Positions 15,580 through 24,248 of a stretch of DNA of 64,000 nt are shown piece by piece; position 1 is the stretch's first letter, and each line of letters begins with the position of its first letter. This stretch comes from Kitasatospora sp. NBC_01250 (lineage in GTDB: Bacteria; Actinomycetota; Actinomycetes; Streptomycetales; Streptomycetaceae): assembly GCF_036226465.1 (NCBI RefSeq), contig NZ_CP108476.1, positions 7,936,001 to 8,000,000 of the forward strand, given 5' to 3'. Position numbers and translations under genes: made by a program. The notes under the pieces are model-generated. The model worked only from the letters and a program-made list of their open reading frames with translations. It did not search any database and was not told where the DNA came from.

Positions 15580-17662
15580 GGGGTGCGCCGGCCACCCGCA
15601 GGCCTGTGACGGTGAGGGGGAGCAGGGTGGTGCCGGTGGCGGGGCGGAGGGTGAGGCGCCCGGCGGGGACGTCCGCCTCCAGGCCGAGCAAGGCTTGGAG
15701 GAGGGCGACGGCGGCGGCTGCCGACCAGGCCTGGGGGCGGCAGGAGGCGGGGTAGGGGGCGGGGCGGCGGGAGGCGTGGCGGGGGGTGCCGGCGAAGAGT
15801 TCGGGCAGTCGGGAGTCGAAGGCGGGTGCGGCGGCGATCAGGGACTCGGCCAGTCGGCGGGCGTGGTCGGAGAAACCGGCCCGGGCCAGGCCGTGCACGG
15901 CGATCGCGGTGTCGTGCGGCCAGATGCTGCCGACGTGGTAGCCGAGCGGGTTGTAGCCGCCGTTTCCGGTGGCGTAGGTGCGCAGGCCGTAGCCGTCCGC
16001 CAGGCCCGGGTGCAGCAGGCGGTCGGCGACCAGGCGGCTCTCGGCGGCGTCGAGCAGGCCGGTGCCCAGCAGGTGGCCCATGCCCGAAGTGACCGAGTCC
16101 ACCGGGCGCTTGTCGGCGTCGAGTGCGATGGCGGGGTAGCGGCCGTGCTCGTCGGCCACCCAGAAGCTGCGGCGGAACGCCTGCTGGAGGTGGGCGGCCC
16201 AGTCGCGGTAGCGGGGGGCGCCGGGGCGGCCGAAGGCGTCCAGCAGGTCGGCGCCGGCGAGTGCCGCCTGGTGGGCGTAGGCCTGGACCTCGCAGAGTGC
16301 GATGGGGGCCTTGGCCTGGGAGCCGTCGCGGAAGCGGATCGAGTCGCCGGAGTCCTTCCAGCCCTGGTTGGCCAGGCCGGTGCCGGTGGCGTCGATGTAC
16401 TCCAGCAGGCCGTCGCCGTCCGGATCGCCGTACTCCGTCAGCCAGCTGAGGGCGGCTTCGAGGTTCGGCAGCAGTGCGGCGACCTCGGCGTCCGGCAGGC
16501 CCCAGCGCCAGGCGTCGTGCAGCAGCGAGATCCACAGCGGGGTGGCGTCGATGGTGCCGAAGTAGCGCGGGGGCAGCCGGGTGCCGCCTGCCAACGCCTG
16601 CTGCTCGGCGCGGACTTCGTGCAGGATCTTGCCGGGCTGCTCCTCGGTGGCGGCGACGGTGGCCCGGCCCTGGCGGCGGGCCAGGGTGCGCAGGGTGCCC
16701 GCGGCGAGGCCGGTGCCGAGGGGGAGCAGCATCCGGGCCGTCCACAGCGAGTCGCGGCCGAACAGGGTGAGGAACCAGGGGGCGCCGGCCGCTGCGAACA
16801 GGTCGCCGGGAGCCTCGGGGTCGGCCAGCAGCAGGCGGCTCAGGTCCTGCTCGGACTGGCTCAGCAGGCGGGCGAAGTCGGCGTCGGCGCAGCTGACTTC
16901 GAGCGTGTCCCAGGGGCGCTCGGTGGCCGCGACGGGGGCGAAGGGGGTGGGGGTGCCGCTCTCGGCACGGGCGGTGAGCACCCGGCGCCAGGTCTGGCCG
17001 GGGGCCAGGGAGAGCGGGAAGAGCAGGGTGCCCTCGTCGCCGTCGGCACCGATGGTCGCATCGTCGCTCGTGGCGCCGTCGGCGGTGGCATCGCCAGCGG
17101 TCAGGGTGAGCCGGTCGCCGCCCGCCGTCCAGGCCAGCCCCGACCCCTCGCAGGCGGCCGGAACCGTGGCGGGTCGCGCGCCCGCCTTGACGGCGTCCAT
17201 CGCGGCGAAGTCCGCCCGCGCGGTGACCCGCAGCGTGCACGCCACCTGCTGGGAGCCGTGGTTGGTCACCTCGATCAGCTCGGTGAAGCGGGCCGGCGCC
17301 ACCGAGCGCTCCCGGCGCAGCGTGACGGCGGGGTCGGCCGTGCTCTGCCCGACCTGGCGCAGCACTGCCTCGAAGAGGGCGCGATCGGCCGCCTCGGTCA
17401 CCGCGTTGGTCGCCGCGAGCCGCACCCCGTCGACGGTGACGTGCAGCGAGCGCAGGTAGCGCCGGTCACCGTGGTAGAAGCCGTCGACGGCCGACTCGAG
17501 GTCGCCGTCGGACCGCGAGGCCACGAAGGAGGGCGCCCACAGGACGATCCTGGCGTCGTGGACGAACGGCTGACCTTCCGTCTGCGACGTGGCAGCGGAG
17601 GAGGATTGGGCGGTGAGGTGCTCAGCGGCCGGCGGGGTGGGGCGAGAGCTGTCGTGCGTCAT
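15482..17662 (-). CDS. Glycogen debranching-type enzyme (amylo-alpha-1,6-glucosidase family)
   Basis: A 726-residue cytoplasmic enzyme. Residues about 35-265 match the bacterial GDE N-terminal beta domain (GDE_N_bis: DGDLESAVDGFYHGDRRYLRSLHV). Residues about 300-680 form the (alpha/alpha)6 glycosidase domain, with PWFLTLFGRDSLWTARMLLP, GLANQGWKDSGDSIRF and NPLGYHVGSIWPHDTAIA carrying the acidic active-site residues. It likely hydrolyses alpha-1,6 or related linkages of imported oligosaccharides. It is divergent from a LacI gene and shares a candidate operator with it. Its 3' end overlaps a possible remnant ORF on the other strand. Confidence 0.88.
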   Translation of the reverse strand: MTHDSSRPTPPAAEHLTAQSSSAATSQTEGQPFVHDARIVLWAPSFVASRSDGDLESAVDGFYHGDRRYLRSLHVTVDGVRLAATNAVTEAADRALFEAVLRQVGQSTADPAVTLRRERSVAPARFTELIEVTNHGSQQVACTLRVTARADFAAMDAVKAGARPATVPAACEGSGLAWTAGGDRLTLTAGDATADGATSDDATIGADGDEGTLLFPLSLAPGQTWRRVLTARAESGTPTPFAPVAATERPWDTLEVSCADADFARLLSQSEQDLSRLLLADPEAPGDLFAAAGAPWFLTLFGRDSLWTARMLLPLGTGLAAGTLRTLARRQGRATVAATEEQPGKILHEVRAEQQALAGGTRLPPRYFGTIDATPLWISLLHDAWRWGLPDAEVAALLPNLEAALSWLTEYGDPDGDGLLEYIDATGTGLANQGWKDSGDSIRFRDGSQAKAPIALCEVQAYAHQAALAGADLLDAFGRPGAPRYRDWAAHLQQAFRRSFWVADEHGRYPAIALDADKRPVDSVTSGMGHLLGTGLLDAAESRLVADRLLHPGLADGYGLRTYATGNGGYNPLGYHVGSIWPHDTAIAVHGLARAGFSDHARRLAESLIAAAPAFDSRLPELFAGTPRHASRRPAPYPASCRPQAWSAAAAVALLQALLGLEADVPAGRLTLRPATGTTLLPLTVTGLRVAGAPLTVHATPDGTVRAHTPAAVTVDVQRAAPVRAS

Positions 17663-17728
17663 CTTCTGAGGACCTCGACCTTCTTGATTTCCCGGGAGCG
17701 GCGTGTACAGTCAGCGTCGATCGGAGAG

Positions 17729-17742
17729 TTGGAACGATCCAA
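17729..17742. promoter_or_regulatory. LacI-family operator candidate
   Basis: TTGGA-ACGA-TCCAA is an inverted repeat with a central CG, the layout of LacI-family sites. It sits between the divergent debranching-type gene (start 17662) and lacI-type gene (start 17776), so it can act on both. Confidence 0.65.
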
Positions 17743-17775
17743 TCGATCCGACCAACACCGTACCCGAAACATCGG

Positions 17776-18900
17776 ATGGCGCAGGAGATGGACAAAGACG
17801 TTCCCTCGCACGGGGTTTCCCAGTCCCCGTCGGCCTCCCGGTCACGGACCGCGCCGCAACCCCGGTCCCGTCCCGCGACCATGGCCGAGGTCGCGGCCCA
17901 CGCGCAGGTCGGCCGGCAGACGGTCTCGAACGCGATCAACAGCCCCGAGCTGCTGCGCCCCGAGACCCTCGCCCGGGTCCGGGCGGCGATCGACGAGCTG
18001 GGCTACCGGCCGCACGCCGCCGCCCGCTCGCTGCGCCGCCGCGAGTCGCGCACCCTGGGCTACGCGTTGGAGCCCAGCATCGCGGGCCGCTCCAACGCGG
18101 TGCACGACCGCTTCCTGCACGCGCTGACCGAGGCGGCCGACGCGGTGGGCCACCGGCTGCTGGTCTTCCCGGCCGCCGACGCCGAGCAGGAGATCGAGCG
18201 CTACGACCAACTCCTGCGCGAGCAGGCGGTGGACGCGTTCGTGCTGGACCGCACCCGCACTGCCGACCCCCGGCACCGCTGGCTGCACGACAACGGCGTG
18301 CCGTTCGTCGCCTTCGGCCGCTCCTGGGGCAAGGAGGGATTCGGCGACTGGGTGGACGTGGACGGTGCGGCGGGCACCGAGGCCGCCGCCGAGCATCTGG
18401 CAGCCGCCGGGCACGAGTTGATCGGCCTGCTCGGCTGGCCGCAGGACAGCGACGCGGGCGAGGACCGGGCCGAGGGCTGGCGCCGGGCGCTGGAGCGGCG
18501 CGGCCTGTCGCTCACCGGGCTGCGGGCCGCCGCGGTGAACTCCGCCGAGGACGCCCGCCGCGCCGCCCGGGTGCTGCTGGAGCGCGAGGTGACCGCGATC
18601 GTGGCGCTCAGCGACACGCTGGCGCTCGGCTGCTACGACGTGCTGCGCGAACGGGGGTTGCGTCCCGGGCAGGACGTGGCCGTCACCGGGTTCGACGACT
18701 CGCCGATCGCGGCCCTGCTCGACCCGGCCCTCAGCTCGGTGGAGCAGCCACTGGAGCAGGTCGCCCAGGACTGCGTGCGGCTGCTGCTGGCCCGGCTGGC
18801 CGACCCTGGACGGGAGAGCGAGCAACTGCTCCTGGCACCCCGTCTGATCGTGCGGCAGAGCTCACGGCCGGGTGCCCGGCCGGGTGGCATCCTCCGCTAG
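17776..18900 (+). CDS. LacI family transcriptional regulator
   Basis: A 374-residue regulator with an N-terminal basic leader of about 33 residues, a LacI HTH at about 36-60 (MAEVAAHAQVGRQTVSNAINS), a hinge helix PHAAARSLRRRES, and a periplasmic-binding-protein-like core to residue 365 (VAVTGFDDSPIAALLDPALSSVEQP is typical). Start is uncertain: ATG 17776 has no clear ribosome site; ATG 17788 lies directly behind AGGAG. It sits at the head of a sugar importer operon and faces the debranching-type gene, so it most likely represses both until an oligosaccharide inducer is present. Confidence 0.9.
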   Translation: MAQEMDKDVPSHGVSQSPSASRSRTAPQPRSRPATMAEVAAHAQVGRQTVSNAINSPELLRPETLARVRAAIDELGYRPHAAARSLRRRESRTLGYALEPSIAGRSNAVHDRFLHALTEAADAVGHRLLVFPAADAEQEIERYDQLLREQAVDAFVLDRTRTADPRHRWLHDNGVPFVAFGRSWGKEGFGDWVDVDGAAGTEAAAEHLAAAGHELIGLLGWPQDSDAGEDRAEGWRRALERRGLSLTGLRAAAVNSAEDARRAARVLLEREVTAIVALSDTLALGCYDVLRERGLRPGQDVAVTGFDDSPIAALLDPALSSVEQPLEQVAQDCVRLLLARLADPGRESEQLLLAPRLIVRQSSRPGARPGGILR

Positions 18901-18974
18901 ACCTTCCCCGCGGGCCCGTCCGGAGCACCGCCCCCATCCCTCGCACCACCGGATCTGACGCTCGGAGGACGACC

Positions 18975-20222
18975 ATGCGCCGCATAGCCCTTCTTCCCCT
19001 CGCGGTCGGCGGACTGACGCTCACCATGCTCGCCACGGCCTGCTCCTCGGGCTTCGGCAAGACCGCTGCCAGTCAGCAGAGTTCGGGCAAACAGCAGCTC
19101 ACCGTGCTGATCGCCACCTCCGGCGCCGCGGAGACCGACGCGGTGAAGGCGGCCACCGCCGCCTGGGCGAAGTCGACCGGCAACGGTGTCACGGTGGACG
19201 TCGCGCAGAACATGGACCAGCAGCTGGGCCAGGCCTTCGCCGGCGACAACCCGCCCGACGTCTTCTACGTCTCCTCCGACCAGTTCTCCACCTACGCCGA
19301 GCGCGGTGCCCTCTACGCCTACGGCGACCAGCTCAAGGACCGCGACTCCTTCAGCCCCACCCTGCTCGGCGCGTTCAGCTACGGCGGCAAGCTCTACTGC
19401 GCGCCCAAGGACCAGTCGACGCTCGCGCTGGCGATCAACACCGACCTGTGGCACAAGGCCGGGCTGACCGACGCCGACTACCCCAAGACCTGGGACCAGT
19501 TGGCGGCGGTGGCCGGCAAGCTCACCGGCAACGGTGTCACGGGCCTGTCGGTGAACGCCGACTACAACGAGCTCGGCGGCTTCTTCAAGCAGGCGGGCGG
19601 CTGGCTGACCAACGCCGACCAGACCAAGATGACGGCGAGCGACCAGAGCAACGTCCAGGCCCTGGGCTACGTCAAGAAGTTGCTGACCGACGGGGTGCTG
19701 AAGTTCCCCAAGGACCTGGACGCGGGCTGGGGCGGCGAGGCCTTCGGCAAGGGCAGGGCCGCGATGACCATCGAGGGCAACTGGCTTGCCGGCGCGATGG
19801 CCAAGGACTACCCGAACACCCCGTACACGCTCGTCCCGCTGCCCGAGGGGCCGGCCGGCAAGGGCACGATGGACTTCACCGACTGCTGGGGCGTGGCCGC
19901 CAAGAGCCGGCACCAGGCGGCGGCGGTCGCACTGATCAACGAACTCACCAGCGACAGCAACCAGTTGACCTTTGCCAGGACGGTCGGCGTGATGCCCTCC
20001 AAGCAGACGCTGCTGACCACCTTCAAGCAGCAGGACCCGAAGTCCACCGCCTGGGCCGACGGCACCTCCTACGCCCAACTCCCGGTGAACGCACCCAATA
20101 TGCGCCAGGTGATGGCCCAGTTCAACTCCTCGCTCGCGCAGTTGGCGACCAGCGACCCGGCCAAGCTGCTGGCCGACCTGCAGAAGAACGGCGAGAGCGC
20201 GCTGAGCGGAAGCGCCCGGTGA
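18975..20222 (+). CDS. ABC sugar transporter substrate-binding lipoprotein
   Basis: A 415-residue extracellular binding protein. Residues 1-23 form a lipoprotein signal peptide with lipobox LATAC, so Cys23 is the likely lipidated residue. The rest matches the family 1 solute-binding fold (MalE-like): PDVFYVSSDQFSTYAERGALY, KTWDQLAAVAGKL, and GRAAMTIEGNWLAGAM are typical. It captures sugars or oligosaccharides for the two permeases that follow; its GTGA overlap with the next gene and CGGAGGAC ribosome site support the start. No ATPase is in the operon; in streptomycetes the shared MsiK usually serves such importers. Confidence 0.92.
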   Translation: MRRIALLPLAVGGLTLTMLATACSSGFGKTAASQQSSGKQQLTVLIATSGAAETDAVKAATAAWAKSTGNGVTVDVAQNMDQQLGQAFAGDNPPDVFYVSSDQFSTYAERGALYAYGDQLKDRDSFSPTLLGAFSYGGKLYCAPKDQSTLALAINTDLWHKAGLTDADYPKTWDQLAAVAGKLTGNGVTGLSVNADYNELGGFFKQAGGWLTNADQTKMTASDQSNVQALGYVKKLLTDGVLKFPKDLDAGWGGEAFGKGRAAMTIEGNWLAGAMAKDYPNTPYTLVPLPEGPAGKGTMDFTDCWGVAAKSRHQAAAVALINELTSDSNQLTFARTVGVMPSKQTLLTTFKQQDPKSTAWADGTSYAQLPVNAPNMRQVMAQFNSSLAQLATSDPAKLLADLQKNGESALSGSAR

Positions 20223-21286
20223 GAGCGCCTGCCGCCACCCGCGGCCAGGGCCCGTGGGGCTGGCTCTTCGTCAGCCCGATGGTGGTGATCCTCGGACTCT
20301 TCCTGGTGCTGCCCGTCGTGATGGCGCTCTGGGTCAGCCTGTTGAACTGGGACGGCCAGTCCAACCCGTTCTCCGGCGCCGCCGACTTCGTGGGCCTGCG
20401 CAACTACCAGGACCTCTTCACGCACGACGGCCTGACCCGCACGCTCTTCATGACCTCGCTGCGCAACAACCTCTACTACGTGCTGCTGGTCGTCCCGCTG
20501 CAGACCGGCCTCGCCCTCCTGCTGGCGCTGGCCGTCAACCAGCGGCGGCTGCGCGGCAAGGGCCTGTTCCGCACCGCGTTCTACTTCCCGTCGGTGACCA
20601 GCTCGATCGCGGTCTCCACCGTGTTCCTCTTCCTCTTCCAGAGCAGCGGTGCGGTCAACAGCCTGCTCAAGTGGGTCGGCATCAAGGGGCCGAACTGGTT
20701 CACCGACGCGCGCGGCCTGGTCTGGGTGGTGCTCGGCGGCCTCGGCGTGGTCGACCCGGCCGCCCCGCCCGCCGCGCTGGCCGACCACGGCATGCTCGGA
20801 CTCTCCTGGTGGGACTGGCTCTCCGGGCCGTCGATCGCGATGTGCACCATCATCTTCCTGGTCGTCTGGACCACCTCGGGCACCTTCATGCTGATGTTCC
20901 TCGCGGCCCTGCAGGACATCCCCGAGGCGCAGTTGGAGTCGGCCAGGCTGGATGGCGCCAACCGGCGCCAGGTGCTGCGCCATGTCATCGTGCCGGCCCT
21001 GCGACCGGTCCTCTTCCTGGTCGTCACCCTTGGCCTGATCGGGACTTGGCAGGTCTTCGACCAGGTGTACGTGATGAGCCAGGGCGCACCCGCCAACACC
21101 ACGCTGACCCCGGCCTACCTCTCCTACAGCGTGAGCTTCAAGGACGCGCAGTACGGCACGGGCGCGGCGATCTCCTTCGTGCTGCTGGCGATCATCCTGC
21201 TGATGACCGGGCTGCAACGCCTGGTGTTGCGCGAACGCGACGGGCGCGGCACCGGCAGGAGCCGGGTCCGGAGGGCAGGCCGATGA
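20219..21286 (+). CDS. ABC sugar transporter permease (MalF type)
   Basis: A 355-residue permease with six or more hydrophobic segments, starting GWLFVSPMVVILGLFLVLPVVMALWVSLLNWDG. The EAA loop that contacts the ATPase is visible as EAQLESARLDGANRRQVLRHVIVPALRP near residue 238. GTG 20219 overlaps the binding-protein stop, and its stop overlaps the next permease start (ATGA). An insertion-like loop DARGLVWVVLGGLGVVDPAAPP precedes TM4. It forms the membrane channel with the following MalG-type permease. Confidence 0.9.
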   Translation: MRAPAATRGQGPWGWLFVSPMVVILGLFLVLPVVMALWVSLLNWDGQSNPFSGAADFVGLRNYQDLFTHDGLTRTLFMTSLRNNLYYVLLVVPLQTGLALLLALAVNQRRLRGKGLFRTAFYFPSVTSSIAVSTVFLFLFQSSGAVNSLLKWVGIKGPNWFTDARGLVWVVLGGLGVVDPAAPPAALADHGMLGLSWWDWLSGPSIAMCTIIFLVVWTTSGTFMLMFLAALQDIPEAQLESARLDGANRRQVLRHVIVPALRPVLFLVVTLGLIGTWQVFDQVYVMSQGAPANTTLTPAYLSYSVSFKDAQYGTGAAISFVLLAIILLMTGLQRLVLRERDGRGTGRSRVRRAGR

Positions 21287-22179
21287 GCGCGCCGACCGAC
21301 CGGCGGGGCACACCGGCCGGCCCGCCCCGGCGCACCCGCTCCGGCACGCCGCCGCTGCTCGGCACACTCCTGCTGTCGCTGCTGGCGCTGGTCTTCCTGC
21401 TGCCCTTCGTGCTCCAGCTGGCCACCACCTTCAAGACCGACCCGCAGGCCGCCTCCGCGCCGCTGAGCCTGATCCCGCACCCGTTCACGCTGGCCAGCTA
21501 CAAGCAGCTGTTCGGCGGTGGCGGCTCGGACGCCGTCCCGTTCACCACCTGGCTGGGCAACTCGGTGCTGGTCACCACGGTGGTCACGCTCGGGCGGGTG
21601 TTCCTCGACTCGCTGGCCGGCTACGCGCTGGCCCGGCTGCGCTTCCCGGGCCGGGGCCTGCTGACGGTGGCGCTGATCTCGGTGATGGCCGTGCCGGGCG
21701 TGGTGCTGATGATCCCCAAGTTCCTGGTGGTGCAGTACCTCGGGATCTACGACAGCTACACCGCGATGATCGTGCCGCTGCTGGTGGACGCGGTCGGCGT
21801 CTTCATCATGAAGCAGTTCTTCGAGTCGGTCCCGCGCGAGATCGAGGAGGCCGCCCGGGTGGACGGTGCGGGCGTCTGGCGCACCTACTGGTCGGTGATC
21901 CTGCCGATGGCCAGGCCCGCGCTGATCACCCTCACCGTCCTGTCGTTCCAGGGCTCCTGGAACGAGTTCACCCACTTCGTGGTCACCACCCAGTCGGCCG
22001 GCCACGCCACCCTGACCACCGGCCTGGTGCAGTTCGTCTCCGGCGGCCTGGGCTCGGGCACCCAGTACCCGCTCAAGCTGACCGCCGCGCTGCTGGCCAC
22101 CATTCCGGTGGCGGTCGTCTTCTTCGTCTTCCAGCGCCACTTCGTGCGGGGCGGCAGTTCGGGGGCGGTCAAGGAGTGA
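21283..22179 (+). CDS. ABC sugar transporter permease (MalG type)
   Basis: A 298-residue permease, standard MalG length, with six hydrophobic segments from LLGTLLLSLLALVFLLPFVLQL to LLATIPVAVVFFVFQRHFVRG. The EAA motif is EIEEAARVDGAGVWRTYWSVILPMARP near residues 186-212. Its ATG overlaps the preceding permease stop, so all three importer genes form one translationally coupled operon. It pairs with the MalF-type subunit and a shared ATPase encoded elsewhere. Confidence 0.92.
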   Translation: MSAPTDRRGTPAGPPRRTRSGTPPLLGTLLLSLLALVFLLPFVLQLATTFKTDPQAASAPLSLIPHPFTLASYKQLFGGGGSDAVPFTTWLGNSVLVTTVVTLGRVFLDSLAGYALARLRFPGRGLLTVALISVMAVPGVVLMIPKFLVVQYLGIYDSYTAMIVPLLVDAVGVFIMKQFFESVPREIEEAARVDGAGVWRTYWSVILPMARPALITLTVLSFQGSWNEFTHFVVTTQSAGHATLTTGLVQFVSGGLGSGTQYPLKLTAALLATIPVAVVFFVFQRHFVRGGSSGAVKE

Positions 22180-22201
22180 GGCGCCGCACCGCAGGGACCG
22201 G

Positions 22202-22975
22202 TCAGGCCGCCGAGCCGCTGTCGATCACCAGGTCGGTGCCGACGACCGCACCGGCCGCGTCCGAGGCCAGGTAGAGGACGGCCGCCGCCACCTCGGCCAC
22301 CTGCGCGACCCGGCCCAGCGGCGTCTCGGCCTTCATCCGGTCCGCCCGCTGCGCCTCGCTCTCGCCCGGGCGCAGCGACATGCTGGTAGCGGACGCACCG
22401 GGGCTGACGGCGTTGATCCGCACGCCGTCGCCGATGTGGTCGAGCGCGGCGCCCCTGGTCAGCGCCGAGACGGCGGCCTTGCTGGTCGCGTAGGCGACTA
22501 CGTTGGGGATCCGCCGGTGGGCGCCGAGGTTGGAGGCGATGTTGACGATCGCGCCGCCGCCGTGCGCCTTCATGTGGGCGATCTCGTGCTTCATGGCCAG
22601 CCAGACGCCGGTGACGTTGGTCTCCAGCAGCTCCTGCCAGTCCGCGTGCGCGACCTCGGCCACCGGGCCGACGCCGCGCAGGATCCCGGCGTTGTTGACG
22701 GCCACGTCGAGTCCGCCGAACGCCTCGACCGTCCGCCGCACCAGCGCCTCGACCTCGGCGGGACGCGTGGTGTCGGCCACCACCGCCAGGCCCCGGCCGC
22801 CCGCGGCCTCGATCAGCCCGACCGTCTCGTCCAGGCTGTGCGCGGTGCGGCCGGCGACGGCGACCTTGGCGCCCTCGGCGGCGAAGGCGAGCGCGATGGC
22901 CCGGCCGAGGCCGGAACCGCCACCGGTGACGAGGACGGTCCGGTCGGTGAAGCGGGCGGTGCTGGTCGTGCTCAT
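22202..22975 (-). CDS. Short-chain dehydrogenase/reductase (SDR)
   Basis: A 257-residue classical SDR. The cofactor motif TGGGSGLGRAIA is at residues 17-28, a basic/neutral AGRT near 40 suggests NADP(H) or dual use, and NNAGI is at about 93-97. The catalytic tetrad region is IVNIASNLGAHRRIPNVVAYATSKAA, with Tyr-x-x-x-Lys (YATSK); the Ser lies earlier in the same segment. It is next to a TetR gene on the same strand, with a palindrome in the short gap, so TetR regulation is likely. Substrate unknown. Confidence 0.9.
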   Translation of the reverse strand: MSTTSTARFTDRTVLVTGGGSGLGRAIALAFAAEGAKVAVAGRTAHSLDETVGLIEAAGGRGLAVVADTTRPAEVEALVRRTVEAFGGLDVAVNNAGILRGVGPVAEVAHADWQELLETNVTGVWLAMKHEIAHMKAHGGGAIVNIASNLGAHRRIPNVVAYATSKAAVSALTRGAALDHIGDGVRINAVSPGASATSMSLRPGESEAQRADRMKAETPLGRVAQVAEVAAAVLYLASDAAGAVVGTDLVIDSGSAA

Positions 22976-23018
22976 GGTGGTGGTTCCGTTTCTGTGGGTC
23001 TGACGGGATGAGCTATCT

Positions 23019-23032
23019 GGAATGATCGTTCC
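23019..23032. promoter_or_regulatory. TetR-type operator candidate upstream of SDR
   Basis: GGAA-TGATCG-TTCC, an imperfect palindrome, lies 44 bp before the SDR start. A related GAACG-containing element (AGAACGTACGGTCA, 23681-23694) lies upstream of the tetR-type gene, so both may be bound by that regulator. Confidence 0.5.
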
Positions 23033-23077
23033 TGAATGAGTGCATGCGCCGGGGCGGGCAGGCGCGAACCGCCGGGC

Positions 23078-23659
23078 TCAGCCGAGCAGCGACTCCGCCT
23101 GGGCGATCGCGTCCCTGACCCGGCCGTCGTCGCCGGTGGCCTTGCCGATCACCCGCACGCCCTGCAGCAGGACCAGCAGCAGCCTTGCCAGGGCTCGCGG
23201 ATCCTTGCCCGCCCCCAGCTCGCCCTGGGCCCTGGCCCGGGTCAGCGCCGAGGCCAGCAGGGTCTCCAGCTGGTCCCAGCTGGCCAGCACCCGGCGCGCC
23301 GACTCGCTGTCGTGGGAGGCGAGTTCGGCCGCCGTGTTGACGACGAAGCAGCCGCGTTCGCGCTGCTCGCCGACCGCCTCCAGGGCGAAGCGCCGCAGCA
23401 GCGCGCGCACCGCCGGCAGTGCCGGGCCCGGCTGCGAGAGCTCGGCCAGCAGGCGTGGGCCGACCAGCTCCTCGTACCGGTCGAGCGCCGCGAGGTAGAG
23501 GTCGTGCTTGCTGCCGAAGGTGGCGTACAGGCTCGCCCGGCCGACCCCGAGGCGCTCCACCAGGTCGGCCATCGAGGTGGCCTCGTAGCCGCGCTCCCAG
23601 AACAGCTCCAGGGCGGACTGCAGCGCGGCGGCGGGATCGAACTCCTTGGTCCTGGCCAT
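23078..23659 (-). CDS. TetR/AcrR family transcriptional regulator
   Basis: A 193-residue repressor from ATG 23659 (MARTKEFDP). The HTH spans about residues 12-50 with YEATSMADLVERLGVGRASLYATFGSKHDLYLAAL, a strong TetR signature. The C-terminal helices with RGCFVVNTAAELASHD match the TetR_C_11-type ligand domain. It sits upstream of and in the same direction as the SDR, with palindromic elements before each gene. It probably senses a small hydrophobic or electrophilic compound and controls the SDR. Confidence 0.9.
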   Translation of the reverse strand: MARTKEFDPAAALQSALELFWERGYEATSMADLVERLGVGRASLYATFGSKHDLYLAALDRYEELVGPRLLAELSQPGPALPAVRALLRRFALEAVGEQRERGCFVVNTAAELASHDSESARRVLASWDQLETLLASALTRARAQGELGAGKDPRALARLLLVLLQGVRVIGKATGDDGRVRDAIAQAESLLG

Positions 23660-23871
23660 GTCGGGAGCGTAGATCAATCAAGAACGTACGGTCAAGAAAG
23701 GGTGGTAGGGGCGGCGTCACGCGGTCCTGGGGTTGCCTGGTCCGGAGCTGCCCGGCCCGGGGGCGGCGGCGCTGCGGCGCCGCGGCGCCGCGGCTCAGAG
23801 CTTCCCTTGAGGCTTCCCGGGCCCCGGCGGTGCGACTCTGGGGGCAAGAGGCCTTTGCTACGGAGGTTCTG

Positions 23872-24141
23872 ATGGACGGTCACAGCGGTGGTGGCGACTT
23901 CGGCGGCGGACACCACGGGGGACATTTCGGCGGTGGGCACCACCACGGCGGGCACCACCACGGGGGCGGACACCATCACCGGCACCACGACGGGGACGTC
24001 TCGCAGCCCCTGGTGCCGGTGAGCCGGTGGGGCTCCGGCGGGCGCGGTGGGCGCGGCGGTCGGGTGCCGAGCGGGGTCGGCCTGCTGATCGGCATCGCGG
24101 CCATCCTGGTCGTCTTCGCGATCGCGACCTTCTTCCACTGA
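23872..24141 (+). CDS. His/Gly-rich single-pass membrane protein
   Basis: An 89-residue protein of unrecognised family. Residues 1-41 are almost entirely histidine, glycine and aspartate (GGGHHGGHFGGGHHHGGHHH and on), a likely metal-binding or buffering segment. A basic Gly/Arg linker follows, then a C-terminal transmembrane helix GVGLLIGIAAILVVFAIATFF. CGGAGGT lies five bases before the ATG. An orphan response regulator follows. A role in metal sensing or binding at the membrane is suggested by composition only. A 17 bp tandem repeat begins exactly at its stop codon. Confidence 0.8.
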   Translation: MDGHSGGGDFGGGHHGGHFGGGHHHGGHHHGGGHHHRHHDGDVSQPLVPVSRWGSGGRGGRGGRVPSGVGLLIGIAAILVVFAIATFFH

Positions 24142-24189
24142 CCGCTTGCTTCCGCTGACCGCCGGCTTCCGGCGACCGCCGGGCCCACC
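24139..24189. repeat. 17 bp tandem repeat starting at stop codon
   Basis: Three consecutive 17 bp units start at 24139, 24156 and 24173; the first two read TGACCGC(C/T)(G/T)GCTTCCG(C/G). The first unit begins with the TGA stop of the His-rich gene. Shares the TGACCG core with other arrays in the window. Confidence 0.65.
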
Positions 24190-24248
24190 GCCCCGGGCGC
24201 TCTCGGGCGGGCTCCGGGGCCGCTGCACCGCTCGCCTATGCTGAGGCC

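Noticed and set aside
15144..17240. 698-codon minus-strand frame overlapping the debranching-type gene in another frame
   Set aside because: Pro/Arg/His-rich, no domain, shadow of the family GDE reading frame.
18975..22179. Sugar importer as the missing transporter of the lanthipeptide
   Set aside because: It has a solute-binding lipoprotein and MalFG-type permeases under a LacI regulator, an uptake system, not an exporter.
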